Shown here: in pieces, positions 1-9,009 of the stretch
Position numbering within the stretch: position 1 is the stretch's first letter
Layout: every line of letters starts with the position of its first letter
From: an uncultured Desulfovibrio sp.
GTDB taxonomy: Bacteria; Desulfobacterota; Desulfovibrionia; Desulfovibrionales; Desulfovibrionaceae
Length of the DNA: 49,169 nt
Reading direction: 5' to 3'
Assembly (NCBI GenBank): GCA_910587035.1
Contig: CAJUMQ010000018.1
Location: 1-49,169 of the forward strand
The notes under the pieces: generated by a model
Told to the model about the DNA's origin: nothing
The model's database searches: none
Seen by the model: the letters and a program-made list of their open reading frames with translations, nothing else
Translations under genes and position numbers: made by a program

Positions 1-55
1 GCGCGCAATCCCTAATCGGGATTGCGACTATTGTCGCTTGACGCGACACTAGAGC
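1..55. repeat. 55-bp hairpin repeat, copy 1
   Basis: This block matches 9089-9143 at 54 of 55 positions; the only difference is g at 45 versus t at 9133. It contains a perfect 9-bp stem, CGCAATCCC (4-12) with GGGATTGCG (18-26), and a second short stem, GTCGC/GCGAC (34-48), that the other copy has lost by the mismatch. Both copies end in CTAGAGC and diverge straight after it. The window starts here, so the repeat may extend to the left. Confidence 0.8.
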
Positions 56-56
56 G

Positions 57-130
57 GATGGGGCGGCCAATCTGACATAAAACGCGGTTTTGCAGTGAAG
101 CGCCAGGCCACAGGGTCGAATGTGTGACAA
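57..130 (+). repeat. dispersed intergenic repeat R, copy R1
   Basis: This block resembles 34092-34165 in the same orientation and 39228-39300 in the opposite orientation. Shared landmarks are GGGCGGCCAA, an AAAACGCGGTTTTGC-like palindrome, GTGAAGCGCCAGGCC and a TGAAATTGGG-like tail. R1 is the most decayed copy. It has in-frame stops in the frame that stays open in the other two copies, so it is not coding. It lies just upstream of the small ORF at 173. Confidence 0.6.
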
Positions 131-172
131 AACCACCTGCCATTCCATAATATCCAGAAAGGGGCTTAAATC

Positions 173-388
173 ATGCTGGACATGCAAGAACTTGATGATT
201 TCGCTGAATATATTAAATCCGGCCAGCTGGAAAAGGATTTTAAAAATGCCGGAGAAATTGAACGCGGCCGCATTCTTGAGCTGCTTGAGAAAATCATGGA
301 TGTTTCCGATCTGGCCGATGAGGCTGCCACGCGAATGATCTTTCGCGGCCTGCCTCTCCCGGTGGATGACCAGAACAGCAAAAGCTAG
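173..388 (+). CDS. small hypothetical protein, 71 aa
   Basis: I do not recognise this protein. It is short, acidic and predicted mostly helical: EL-DDFAEYIKSGQLEKDF is followed by a second helix, ERGRILELLEKIMDV. It has no signal peptide and no membrane segment. The ATG at 173 has an AAGGGG ribosome site at 160-165 with about 8 nt spacing, and the composition is protein-like, so it is probably a real gene. It stands alone, about 180 nt ahead of the sigma-54 activator and just after repeat R1. An overlapping frame at 120-338 is treated as its shadow. Confidence 0.5.
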   Translation: MLDMQELDDFAEYIKSGQLEKDFKNAGEIERGRILELLEKIMDVSDLADEAATRMIFRGLPLPVDDQNSKS

Positions 389-424
389 TGTAGCCCCGGC
401 ATATCTCCATTTTTCCAGGTTCAC

Positions 425-445
425 TTTTTGGCTTGTCTCTGGCAT
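425..445 (+). promoter_or_regulatory. weak candidate sigma-54 promoter
   Basis: TTTTTGGCTTGTCTCTGGCAT has GG at 430-431 and GC at 442-443 with exactly 10 nt between, as in -24/-12 promoters. The -24 half is good (TTGGC) but the -12 half reads TGGC rather than TTGC. It would drive the activator gene at 570 and the marC pair. Confidence 0.25.
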
Positions 446-513
446 ATTGCGGCCATGTCTGATTTTGTGGTGACCATGAAACTGGCATTGCCTGCCCGGC
501 GGCCAGAGTCTGT

Positions 514-525
514 CTGCGTACGCAG
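514..525. promoter_or_regulatory. 12-bp perfect palindrome, possible operator
   Basis: CTGCGTACGCAG is a perfect palindrome 45 nt upstream of the ATG of the sigma-54 activator. Its position suits an autoregulatory operator, but there is only one site and no second copy to support it. Confidence 0.25.
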
Positions 526-569
526 GCACTTTATTGCCACGCATACATGGCGGTCATGCCGGAGGCCAG

Positions 570-2354
570 ATGGCTGGCGACAGCGATCCTGATTTCCTTC
601 TCCAAACCTGCGCATCCTGTCTGCCAGCAGCCATCTGCAAAAAGGATGGCTGGACGCTGATTTGCGCCAATGCCGCCTTGCGCGCCCTGCTTGGCCATGA
701 AAACGGTTCATTGCCTGGCGACATCCTCGACAGATGGCTGGCGGAGGGCAGCATAGGTACATCTGGAAGCAACAGCCAGTGCGGGGCATTTAATTTCCAC
801 ACCTCCCAGGGCCAATTCTATCTAGTACGCTGGCAAAACATCCCGTCAGGGGAGCCGTGGCGGCATGTTTCCATCATGCCTCTCCCCCCGGCGCATGGCG
901 GGGAATCCCCTCGCGAGCTGGACAGCATCCTGGATTTTATTCATGATGGCATCTGGATAATCGATGGCAATGGCATAACCCTGCGCATAAACCGCGCCAT
1001 GGAACGCATTGCCGGCATCCATGCCAGCGAGGTTGTGGGGCGCCATGTGAGCGAGCCTCTGCGGGAAGGACGATTTAAAACATGCGTCAGCCTGCGCGCC
1101 CTTGAGGCCAGGCACACAGTCACGCTTTTTGACGACTATTCCAATGGCAAGAGATGCCTCAATACCAGCACCCCTGTATTTGATGCCAATGGCAATGTCT
1201 GGCGTGTTATTGCCGCCATTCGCGACATAACAGAGCTGGAGACCCTGCAAAGCCGTCTTTCGGACCTGGAAGTGGAGGCCATGGCCTTTCGTCTTCGCGT
1301 GCAGGGTCTGGAAAGCCAGACCCAGAATGGCATGCTTGGGCAGAGCCCGGCCCTGCAGAGGGTCATCCAGGATATCTCCAGGGCGGCGCACACAGATGCT
1401 GTGACCCTCATCCTGGGCGAAACCGGCACAGGCAAAACTCTTGCGGCAAAGACAATTCATGAAATGGGTGACAGGGCGCAAAAACCTTTTGTCTCCCTGA
1501 ACTGTGGCGCCATACCGGCATCGCTGATGGAGTCCGAGCTTTTTGGCTATGAGCGCGGGGCCTTCACAGGCGCTGCAAGGGGCGGCAAACCCGGCATGTT
1601 TGAACTTGCCGCCGGCGGCACACTGCTTCTGGATGAAATTGGCGAGCTATCCCTGCCCATGCAGGCCAAGCTGCTGCATGTGCTGGATGGCCAGCCCATC
1701 TACAGGGTTGGTGGCACGCGCCCCATCACCATGGGCGCGCGCATTCTGGCAGCCACCAACCGCTCTCTGGAAAAAATGGTCGCCGCTGGCACATTTCGCG
1801 AGGATCTGTTCTATCGCCTTCGCGTGCTTTGCGTGGAGCTGCCACCCCTGAGGGAAAGGCGGGATGACATACTTTTTCTGGCCTGGCATTTTTTGCGACA
1901 GGCATCGGGGGATTCCGGGCGGGCAAAAATACTTGACCCGCGTGCGGAGCAGCTCTTTCTGGCATATGCGTGGCCAGGCAATGTGCGGGAGCTGCAGAGC
2001 GTCATCCAGTCCCTAGCAACCCTGTGCGTACACGAAAAAATTACGCCCGCCGATCTGCCATCCTACATGCGCGAAAATTATGAAACCGGCCAAAGGCATC
2101 CCATGGGCACACGCAGCCTCACCGAGGCTGTTGAAGAGGTGGAGAGGGAGATGATAGCCAATGCCCTGGCTGAGACGGGAAGCACCTACAAGGCCGCGCG
2201 GCGTCTTGGCATCAGCCAGTCCTCCGTTATGCGCAAGGCCAGAAAGTATGGCATCCCCACCGCGCATGATGTTGAACCGCCAAAAACATATTCCGGGCGC
2301 CAGTCCGATTCTGATACCTTGCCCATTGAAGGGAGACAGGGATGGAAACACTAA
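570..2354 (+). CDS. sigma-54-dependent transcriptional activator (PAS, AAA+, Fis-type HTH)
   Basis: This is a cytoplasmic enhancer-binding protein of 594 aa that opens sigma-54 promoters by ATP hydrolysis. The first ~100 residues form a degenerate sensor region. A PAS domain follows at about 115-235 (LDFIHDGIWIIDGNG... IRDITELETLQ). The AAA+ core has Walker A GETGTGKT at 283-290, the sigma-54 contact loop GAFTGA at 330-335, Walker B LLLDEIGE and the arginine-finger segment FREDLFYRLRV. A Fis-type HTH closes the protein (TYKAARRLGISQSSVMRKARKYG). There is no receiver domain, so the signal is probably a small ligand sensed by the PAS region. An upstream in-frame TTG at 534 exists, but the ATG at 570 has GGAGG at 561-565. 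The 3' end overlaps the first marC gene by 13 nt, so the two are probably co-transcribed; its targets are not known. Confidence 0.92.
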   Translation: MAGDSDPDFLLQTCASCLPAAICKKDGWTLICANAALRALLGHENGSLPGDILDRWLAEGSIGTSGSNSQCGAFNFHTSQGQFYLVRWQNIPSGEPWRHVSIMPLPPAHGGESPRELDSILDFIHDGIWIIDGNGITLRINRAMERIAGIHASEVVGRHVSEPLREGRFKTCVSLRALEARHTVTLFDDYSNGKRCLNTSTPVFDANGNVWRVIAAIRDITELETLQSRLSDLEVEAMAFRLRVQGLESQTQNGMLGQSPALQRVIQDISRAAHTDAVTLILGETGTGKTLAAKTIHEMGDRAQKPFVSLNCGAIPASLMESELFGYERGAFTGAARGGKPGMFELAAGGTLLLDEIGELSLPMQAKLLHVLDGQPIYRVGGTRPITMGARILAATNRSLEKMVAAGTFREDLFYRLRVLCVELPPLRERRDDILFLAWHFLRQASGDSGRAKILDPRAEQLFLAYAWPGNVRELQSVIQSLATLCVHEKITPADLPSYMRENYETGQRHPMGTRSLTEAVEEVEREMIANALAETGSTYKAARRLGISQSSVMRKARKYGIPTAHDVEPPKTYSGRQSDSDTLPIEGRQGWKH

Positions 2355-2965
2355 CCGTTGCCTATGTTTGCAGCCTTGCCGTCAAACTGTATGCGCTTAT
2401 GACGCCACCTGCTGTCCTGAGCGCCTTCATTTCCCACACCAGGGGCAAAAGCAGCCTTGCGCGCTACGGCATAGCCTGCAAGGCATCCCTGGCCATTTTC
2501 ATCACAGGCGAGCTGCTTTTTCTGTTTGGTTCCGGCATCTTCGCGATTTTTGGCTTTACATTGGACGCCTTTCGCATCGGGGTGGGGCTTTTGCTCTTTC
2601 TCACCGCAATCCGCCTGATGAATGACGAAAAGCAGCCCATGCCGGATCCCCATTCCGGCGCGGACATCAGCGTGGTGCCATTGGCCATACCCCTGGGCAT
2701 GGGTCCATCGGCCATTGGCACGGTCATGGTGCTTGGCGCCACAGCCAGGGACACCGGTGACATTCTCACAGGCACCATCTGTCTTTTTCTGGCATCTTTG
2801 GCCATGGCAGTGCTTCTTTGCCTGGCAGATCCGGTGCAAAGGCTCATTGGCAAGACCGGCATCGCCATCATGGCAAAACTGACGGCCCTGCTTCTTTCCG
2901 CCATTGCGGCACAGGTGATATTCACTGGAATCAAGGCATTCCTAAGGCATTATAAGGGGTTATGA
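2342..2965 (+). CDS. MarC-family integral membrane protein (first of tandem pair)
   Basis: This protein of 207 aa has about six hydrophobic segments and the MarC/UPF0056 pattern: an N-terminal MTPPAVLSAF motif, a central FRIGVGLLLFLTAIRLM segment and the signature VVPLAIPLGMGPSAIGTVMVL. It acts in the inner membrane. The biochemical role of the family is not settled; the old link to multiple antibiotic resistance was withdrawn. The start lies inside the end of the activator gene (13-nt overlap) and the stop is one nucleotide before the next, clearly paralogous gene, so the three form a tight unit. Confidence 0.85.
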   Translation: METLTVAYVCSLAVKLYALMTPPAVLSAFISHTRGKSSLARYGIACKASLAIFITGELLFLFGSGIFAIFGFTLDAFRIGVGLLLFLTAIRLMNDEKQPMPDPHSGADISVVPLAIPLGMGPSAIGTVMVLGATARDTGDILTGTICLFLASLAMAVLLCLADPVQRLIGKTGIAIMAKLTALLLSAIAAQVIFTGIKAFLRHYKGL

Positions 2966-2966
2966 C

Positions 2967-3575
2967 ATGGTGGAAAATCTTGCCGGCGACATTCTTGGCA
3001 ACAGTATCAAGCTTTACGCGCTCATGACCCCGCCAGCAGTGCTGAGCGCCTTTCTTGGGCACACAAAACACTATACGCCAGCGCAAAAACATGCCATCGC
3101 GCTGAAGACATCCCTGGCCATTTTCATCATCGGGGTTGTCCTCTATGTCTTTGGCTCAAATCTCTTTGAAATCTTTGGCTTCACCCTTGACGCCTTCCGG
3201 ATTGGATCCGGCGTGCTTCTCATGCTCACTGCCATATCCCTCATGAATGATGACGGCCAGGAGGAGCATCCCGAGGCAGAGGGCGACATAAGCGTGGTGC
3301 CCCTGGCCATTCCCCTGGGCATGGGGCCGGCATCCATTGGCGCTGTTATGGTCATGGGCGCATCCGCCAAAAACAGGCATGAGCTCATGGTTGGGGTGTT
3401 CGCACTTTTCCTGGCAGCATTTGGCATGTTCCTGCTGCTGCGCCTTGGGGATATTGTGGGGCGCATACTGAGGGACACAGGCATAGCCGTGCTGGCCAAG
3501 CTCACTGGGCTGCTGCTTGCCGCCATAGCCGCGCAGGTGATATTCACCGGCGTGGTGGGTTTTCTTGAGCTGTAG
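2967..3575 (+). CDS. MarC-family integral membrane protein (second of tandem pair)
   Basis: This 202-aa paralogue of the preceding gene has the same landmarks in the same order: LYALMTPPAVLSAFLGHT, IFGFTLDAFRIGSGVLLMLTAISLMND, ISVVPLAIPLGMGPASIGAVMVMGA, and a closing LAKLTGLLLAAIAAQVIFTG. The ribosome site AAGGGG sits just upstream. The pair looks like a local gene duplication that has kept full length and the conserved segments in both copies. Either a heteromeric membrane protein or two proteins of different specificity would fit; the sequence does not decide. Confidence 0.85.
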   Translation: MVENLAGDILGNSIKLYALMTPPAVLSAFLGHTKHYTPAQKHAIALKTSLAIFIIGVVLYVFGSNLFEIFGFTLDAFRIGSGVLLMLTAISLMNDDGQEEHPEAEGDISVVPLAIPLGMGPASIGAVMVMGASAKNRHELMVGVFALFLAAFGMFLLLRLGDIVGRILRDTGIAVLAKLTGLLLAAIAAQVIFTGVVGFLEL

Positions 3576-3699
3576 GGCGGCATTTTATGATGCGCGCAAT
3601 TGACGAGGCCGCCAAACCGGCTTAATGCTTTAGGAATAATCCAACCAATCAACTGGCTCTTCCCCTTGCGGGTTGTGGAAAGGCATGGAGTATCGCCCC

Positions 3700-5088
3700 A
3701 TGAATCAGACGCCGAATATCAAGGGCATCCGCATTCGCACAGTCAATCTTGTCATGCTTGCCATCTCCCTGGTGCTGTTTTTAATCGTGCTGTACATGAC
3801 TGTGCAGATATCGCGGGAGTACAAGGCCACAGTCCATGCCATGAACAACTACATAAACTGGTCAAATGCCACGCATGCCATCCAGACAGGCACGGACTAT
3901 CTGACGGAACAGGCAAGGCTATATGCCCAGACGCTGAACAAGGAAAATGCCGACAACTATTTCCATGAGCTTTACTCCAACCGCAGCCGTGAAAAGGCCC
4001 TGGAATTTCTTGCCGACCATAATCTGCACAGTGAAGACCCGAATCATGACTGTGGCCTGAAGCGCGCGCTGGAACTGTCCAATGCCCTGGCATTCCGCGA
4101 AATCTATGTCATCAGGCTGCTGGCTGAGGCGACTGGTGAGAAGCTGGAAAACTTCCCCGCCAATGTGCGCCACACCCGTTTGAGCGCAGCGGACAGAACC
4201 CTGCCACCCGAGGAAAAGATAGCCCGCGCCCGCGACATGCTGTTCAACCCGGACTATCAGCACGCCAAAAAGGACATACACAACACGCTGAACCAGTTTG
4301 TCAGCGAGCACATGGAGGCCACGAGAATGCACCAGCAGGAGCAGGCGCATGAGCTGGGCCGTGTGCTGGCGGAGCAGCGGGTGGTGCTCATAGCCCTGTG
4401 CCTTTTGAACATTCTCACCTTCTCCATGATAATCGTGCTTATTGTGAAGCCCCTGCAGGTCTATCTCAACTGCATCAAGAATGATCGCATGTTTGAGCTG
4501 GTGGGCGCCTATGAATTCAAGCATCTTGCCCTCACATACAATGATATTTTCACCATCAAGGAGCACCACGACAAAATGCTCAAGCACAAGGCCGAGCATG
4601 ATCCCCTCACCGGCCTGCTCAACCGTTCAGCATTTGATTCCTTCCGCAATCTGCTGGCCCATGATGACAAGCCTGTTGGTCTTTTGCTGGTGGATGTGGA
4701 CAAGTTCAAGGAAGTCAATGACACCTATGGCCATGCGGTGGGCGACAAGACACTCTGCCGCGTTGGCTGGCTTTTGCAGCACAATTTCCGCGCCGACGAT
4801 CTCTGCATCAGGCTGGGTGGCGATGAGTTCGCAGTCATTCTGCGCGGCAAGGCGCCTGGTGTGGAAAAGATAGTTTCTGAAAAGGTGGAATCCATAAATC
4901 AGGCACTGGAAAACCCGCCGGCTGGCCTGCCCGCGGCATCCATAAGCGTGGGCGTCGCCTTCTCCAATGCCGGATTTTCAGAAAATCTGTACAATAATGC
5001 CGACAGCGCCCTCTATCGTGTAAAAGAAGCCGGACGCCGTGGCTGCCAGTTTTATGATGGGGGCAATTCAAATGAATCTGCTGGATAA
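3700..5088 (+). CDS. membrane-bound GGDEF diguanylate cyclase
   Basis: This 462-aa protein makes c-di-GMP from two GTP. A membrane segment near residues 15-37 (VNLVMLAISLVLFLIVLYM) is followed by a helical periplasmic sensor region of about 190 residues rich in charged helices, a second membrane segment (VVLIALCLLNILTFSMIIVLIV) and a cytoplasmic GGDEF domain. The active site is a canonical GGDEF preceded by RADD five residues earlier, so the RxxD product-inhibition site is present. No EAL or HD-GYP domain is attached. In-frame starts at 3673 (TTG) and 3685 (ATG) exist; 3700 is chosen for GGAG at 3687-3690. The gene overlaps the downstream permease by 17 nt. Confidence 0.88.
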   Translation: MNQTPNIKGIRIRTVNLVMLAISLVLFLIVLYMTVQISREYKATVHAMNNYINWSNATHAIQTGTDYLTEQARLYAQTLNKENADNYFHELYSNRSREKALEFLADHNLHSEDPNHDCGLKRALELSNALAFREIYVIRLLAEATGEKLENFPANVRHTRLSAADRTLPPEEKIARARDMLFNPDYQHAKKDIHNTLNQFVSEHMEATRMHQQEQAHELGRVLAEQRVVLIALCLLNILTFSMIIVLIVKPLQVYLNCIKNDRMFELVGAYEFKHLALTYNDIFTIKEHHDKMLKHKAEHDPLTGLLNRSAFDSFRNLLAHDDKPVGLLLVDVDKFKEVNDTYGHAVGDKTLCRVGWLLQHNFRADDLCIRLGGDEFAVILRGKAPGVEKIVSEKVESINQALENPPAGLPAASISVGVAFSNAGFSENLYNNADSALYRVKEAGRRGCQFYDGGNSNESAG

Positions 5089-6379
5089 AATCTTCCATAT
5101 CCGCGCAAGCGGCAGCAGCGTAAGGACGGAATGCCTGGCCGGACTGACCAGTTTCATGGCCATGTGCTATCTTATCTTTGTGGTGCCTGCCATGCTGGCC
5201 GATGCCGGCATGCCGCGGGAATCAGCCATTGCCGCAACCATCTGGATCACCATCCTGGCCACGCTCCTCATGGGACTTTGGGCGCGCTTTCCTGTTGGCG
5301 TGGCCCCCGGGCTTGGCATCACGGCCTTTTTTGCCTACTACATTTGCGGACCTGCCGGCTATGCCTGGCAGGATGGCCTGGGCGCGGTTTTCATCTCCGG
5401 CGTGGTTTTCATGCTGCTCACAATAACAAAAATCAGGCAGCTGATTATTGATTCCGTGCCCATGGATCTCAAATACGCCATTGTGGTAGGTATTGGCGCA
5501 TTTATTGCCTTTATTGGCATGAAAAGCTGCGGCATTATCACTGCCAACCCCTCAACCTTTGTAGCCCTCGGCAACCTGGCCGAACCAGGCACCCTGCTCT
5601 CCCTCTGCGGCATCGTGCTCATAGGCACACTCATGTCCCTGGAGATAAAGGGCGCCATGCTCATAGGCATAATCACCATCAGCGCCGCCGGCATCATCCT
5701 TGGCCTCACTCCCATGCCACAGGCCGTTTTTTCGCAGTCCTTTCCGCTGCCCCATGGACTTTTCATGCAAATGAGCATTACCGGCGCCCTGGGACATGGA
5801 CTTTTTTCAATAATCTTCACCCTCACCATGGTCGACCTGTTTGACAACATGGGCGTGCTGATAGGGCTTGCGCAAAAAGCGGGCATGATGCAGCCAGATG
5901 GCCACATAAAAAATCTCGATCGGGCCCTGGTGGCCGATTCCGCCGCCACCATGGGCAGCGCCATGCTTGGCGCCACAACTGCCACAAGCTATCTTGAATG
6001 CGCCACAGGCGTTGCTGCCGGCGGTCGAACCGGGCTTGTTGCGGTTGTCATAGCCCTGCTGTTTTTTCTCGCCCTGTTTTTCACCCCCCTTGTGGCCCTT
6101 GTGCCATCCTTTGCCACAGCGCCTGTGCTTGTCATTGTGGGCGCGCTGATGATGCAGGAAGCCCTGCATATAAATTTCAATGATTTCACAGTGGCGCTGC
6201 CCGCATTTCTCACAATCATCATGATGCCCCTCACGTTCAACATTGCCACAGGCTTCGGTTTTGGCTTTATCAGTTTTGTGGCGCTCAAGGCTTTCAGCGG
6301 ACGCTTTCGCGAGGTCAGCCCCTTCATGTGCGCAATCGCTGTCTGCTTTGCCATCAACTTTGCATTGCGCCTGCAATAA
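5072..6379 (+). CDS. NCS2-family purine permease (AzgA/PbuG type)
   Basis: This 435-aa inner-membrane transporter has about 13 hydrophobic segments. The AzgA-like branch of the nucleobase-cation symporter-2 family imports adenine, guanine or hypoxanthine with protons. Visible landmarks are the N-terminal TECLAGLTSFMAMCYLIFVVP, FPVGVAPGLGITAFFAY (family motif), MVDLFDNMGVLIGLA and TTATSYLECATGVAAGGRTGL. The ATG at 5072 has a G-rich ribosome site at 5058-5062 and overlaps the cyclase gene, so translation is probably coupled. The exact purine specificity cannot be read from the sequence. Confidence 0.88.
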   Translation: MNLLDKIFHIRASGSSVRTECLAGLTSFMAMCYLIFVVPAMLADAGMPRESAIAATIWITILATLLMGLWARFPVGVAPGLGITAFFAYYICGPAGYAWQDGLGAVFISGVVFMLLTITKIRQLIIDSVPMDLKYAIVVGIGAFIAFIGMKSCGIITANPSTFVALGNLAEPGTLLSLCGIVLIGTLMSLEIKGAMLIGIITISAAGIILGLTPMPQAVFSQSFPLPHGLFMQMSITGALGHGLFSIIFTLTMVDLFDNMGVLIGLAQKAGMMQPDGHIKNLDRALVADSAATMGSAMLGATTATSYLECATGVAAGGRTGLVAVVIALLFFLALFFTPLVALVPSFATAPVLVIVGALMMQEALHINFNDFTVALPAFLTIIMMPLTFNIATGFGFGFISFVALKAFSGRFREVSPFMCAIAVCFAINFALRLQ

Positions 6380-6444
6380 AATGCCCCATCGCGCCAATTC
6401 AGTCTTGTATAATATTGCGAAAACTCAAGCACAGGGAGCTGAAA

Positions 6445-7842
6445 ATGGCTAATGATCTTGTGCCCGGCAGCGTGGCCGGCCGCGAAATGCTTGGCAGCCG
6501 CCTGGGCTTCCTGCTGCTTTCCGCCGGCTGTGCCATCGGCCTTGGCAATGTCTGGCGTTTTCCATTCATAACCGGCGCCTATGGCGGCGCAATTTTTGTA
6601 ATTATCTATGTTCTCTTTCTCTTTGCCATACTGCCAATCATGATCATGGAGTTTGCCGTAGGCCGGGCATCACGCCTCAACATGGGGCTGGCCCTGCGCA
6701 AACTGGAGCCTGCCGGCACAAAATGGTCCAAATTTGGCTGGGTTGCGCTGGTGGGCAGCTATCTTCTGATGATGTTCTATACGGCAGTCACCGGCTGGAT
6801 GCTGATCTACTGCTGGTATATGGGCGCAGGCGCCCTACAGGGCCTAACGCCAGCGGAGGTGGGTAATTTTTTCCATGGCGTCCTGGCTGATCCCTGGATA
6901 CAGGTTGCCGGCATGACCATAGCCATTGGCGCAGGCTTTGGCATCTGTGTGCTTGGTGTGCGCAAAGGCGTTGAACGCATTGTCAAATACATGATGCTGG
7001 GGCTGCTTTTGCTGCTTGTGGTGCTTGTTGTACGCTCCCTGCTCTTACCAGGAGCAGGCGCCGGCATACGTTTTTATCTCATGCCAGATATGGGCAAGCT
7101 GACAGAAGTCGGATTTTTCAATGTATGCAATGCCGCCATGACCCAGGCTTTTTTCACCCTTTCCGTGGGCATTGGCGCCATGTGCATTTTTGGCAGTTAC
7201 CAGCCAAGGGACAGATCCCTCACCGGCGAGGCCGTATGGATTGCCGGCCTTGACACATTTGTCGGCATCATGGCCGGCCTTATAATTTTTCCCGCCTGCT
7301 TTTCCTTTGGCGTGCAGCCGGATTCAGGGCCAGGCCTCATCTTTGTGACGCTGCCCAACATATTCAATTCCCTTGAGGGCGGCCGGATATGGGGCTGCCT
7401 GTTCTTTGTGTTCATGGCTTTCGCCTCATTGAGCACTGTCATAGCCGTTTTTGAAAATATAATCTCCTATAGCGTGGATGTGTGGAAAATGCCGCGCCCA
7501 AGAGCCGTGGCCCTGCACATGCCCATGATGTGGCTGCTATCCCTGCCCTGTGTGCTTGGCTTTAATCTTCTTGCCTTTATTGAGCCTTTGGGAAAAGGCT
7601 CAACCATCCTCGACCTTGAGGATTTTTTGCTGAGCAACAATATTCTTCCCTTTGGCGGAATCCTGTTCCTGCTTTTCTGCTGTCACCGGCGCGGCTGGGG
7701 CTGGAACAACTTTCTGGCGGAAACGGACCAGGGCCAGGGCCTGAAGTTTCCGGCTTTTCTGCGGCCATTTTTAAGCTGGGTTTTGCCCCTGCTCATTGCC
7801 TCCCTCTTTGTAAGTGGCTATATTAACAAATTCTTGCACTGA
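6445..7842 (+). CDS. sodium-dependent transporter, NSS/SNF family
   Basis: This 465-aa inner-membrane symporter of the LeuT-fold neurotransmitter:sodium symporter family takes up amino acids or related solutes with Na+. The N-terminal LGFLLLSAGCAIGLGNVWRFPF is the family hallmark, including the unwound TM1 sodium and substrate site. About 11 membrane segments are visible, shorter than eukaryotic members but usual for bacteria. GGGAG at 6434-6438 precedes the ATG. A TATAAT hexamer at 6408-6413 could be a -10 box, although no convincing -35 is seen. Substrate is unknown. Confidence 0.88.
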   Translation: MANDLVPGSVAGREMLGSRLGFLLLSAGCAIGLGNVWRFPFITGAYGGAIFVIIYVLFLFAILPIMIMEFAVGRASRLNMGLALRKLEPAGTKWSKFGWVALVGSYLLMMFYTAVTGWMLIYCWYMGAGALQGLTPAEVGNFFHGVLADPWIQVAGMTIAIGAGFGICVLGVRKGVERIVKYMMLGLLLLLVVLVVRSLLLPGAGAGIRFYLMPDMGKLTEVGFFNVCNAAMTQAFFTLSVGIGAMCIFGSYQPRDRSLTGEAVWIAGLDTFVGIMAGLIIFPACFSFGVQPDSGPGLIFVTLPNIFNSLEGGRIWGCLFFVFMAFASLSTVIAVFENIISYSVDVWKMPRPRAVALHMPMMWLLSLPCVLGFNLLAFIEPLGKGSTILDLEDFLLSNNILPFGGILFLLFCCHRRGWGWNNFLAETDQGQGLKFPAFLRPFLSWVLPLLIASLFVSGYINKFLH

Positions 7843-7886
7843 AAATATAGGTAGAAGACTCATTATTCCGCAAAATGGAGAGGGGC

Positions 7887-8828
7887 ATGAATATTGTTCT
7901 GCTTGAGAATCTTGGCTGCAGCAAACAGTTGCTGAATGATAATATGGACAGATTGCGCGGCATGGGCCACACATTCAGCGCATTTGACAGAACCGACAAT
8001 ATCGAGAAACTGAAAAGACATGTGGCAGACGCCGATGTCATCATGCTTGCGAATATGCCGCTGCCAGCGGAAGTTCTTGAAGCCGCCCCCAATGCCAGAT
8101 TTATAGATGTCGCCTTTACGGGAGTGGATCACATACCTCTGGATCAGGCGCGAAAACGGGATATTGCCATATCCAATGCCTCTGGCTATGCCAATGATTC
8201 CGTTGCCGAGCTGGCTGTAAGCTTTATGATCCAGCTGCTGCGCGATCTCAACCTGGCCCAGGAAAGAGCCCGGCATGGTGGCACCAAGCAGGGTCTCAAG
8301 GCCAATCTGCTGCGTGGCAAAACCGTTGGCATCATCGGCGCTGGTGAGATCGGGCTACGTGTGGCCGCCCTGTGCAAGGCCTTTGGCGCCAAGGTAATCG
8401 CCCACAACCGCCATGAGGTGGCTGATCCAAATATTGACAGCAATGCCACACTTGATGAATTGCTGGCTGAAGCGGACATTGTCACTCTGCACTGCCCCCT
8501 GACAAGCCAGACAAAGGGCATGATCTCTGCAGCAGAGCTTGCGAAAATGAAAAAGGGGGCATTTTTGATCAACACCGCCCGCGGCCCGGTGGTGGACAAT
8601 GCCGCCCTTGCCGATGCCCTTAACCGGGAGATAATTGCCGGCGCGGCCTGTGATGTCTTTGACATGGAGCCACCATTGCAGGCCGATTACCTCCTGCTGC
8701 GCGCAAAAAATGCCATTCTCACTCCGCATCTGGCCTTTTATACGCAGGAGGCTCTGGAAGATCGCGCCAGAATCGCCTTTGACAATCTTTATGCCTGGCT
8801 TGAAGGCAAACAGATCAACAGAATCTGA
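7887..8828 (+). CDS. D-isomer 2-hydroxyacid dehydrogenase, NAD(P)-binding
   Basis: This 313-aa cytoplasmic oxidoreductase interconverts a 2-oxoacid and a D-2-hydroxyacid. The Rossmann loop GIIGAGEIGLRVAALCKAFG is followed by the catalytic set of the family: Arg in INTARGPVVDNAAL, Glu in CDVFDMEPPL and His in ILTPHLAFYT. This is the length of glycerate, glyoxylate or hydroxypyruvate reductase-like members; SerA-type ACT or ASB domains are absent. The ATG at 7887 is preferred over 7875 because GGAG (7878-7881) then serves as its ribosome site. Substrate cannot be assigned. Confidence 0.88.
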   Translation: MNIVLLENLGCSKQLLNDNMDRLRGMGHTFSAFDRTDNIEKLKRHVADADVIMLANMPLPAEVLEAAPNARFIDVAFTGVDHIPLDQARKRDIAISNASGYANDSVAELAVSFMIQLLRDLNLAQERARHGGTKQGLKANLLRGKTVGIIGAGEIGLRVAALCKAFGAKVIAHNRHEVADPNIDSNATLDELLAEADIVTLHCPLTSQTKGMISAAELAKMKKGAFLINTARGPVVDNAALADALNREIIAGAACDVFDMEPPLQADYLLLRAKNAILTPHLAFYTQEALEDRARIAFDNLYAWLEGKQINRI

Positions 8829-8868
8829 AAAAAAAGCCTCCCGCGTGGCCGCGAGGATGAAATACCCA

Positions 8869-8905
8869 AAAAACCGCCGCGATATCCCATGCATTGCGGC
8901 GGTTT
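8869..8905 (-). terminator. intrinsic terminator downstream of the glmM operon
   Basis: AAACCGCCGC (8871-8880) pairs perfectly with GCGGCGGTTT (8896-8905) across a 15-nt loop. Read on the minus strand it is followed by T6. It lies about 290 nt past the glmM stop codon and may act as the late terminator of that operon. For the plus-strand dehydrogenase it has only a weak T tract. Confidence 0.5.
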
Positions 8906-9009
8906 GGCATAATCAGTGGTCATGTGTCCAATTATAATTTTTTACGCGTGTTCAAAGCCATTTTTTATAGCCAAAGGCTTTCAGCCACCCCTTTTGTCTA
9001 GTGGGATGT

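Noticed and set aside
3651..3676. A sigma-54-like promoter before the diguanylate cyclase (TGGCTCTTCCCCTTGC)
   Set aside because: The GG-to-GC spacing is 11 nt, not 10, and the -24 box is poor.
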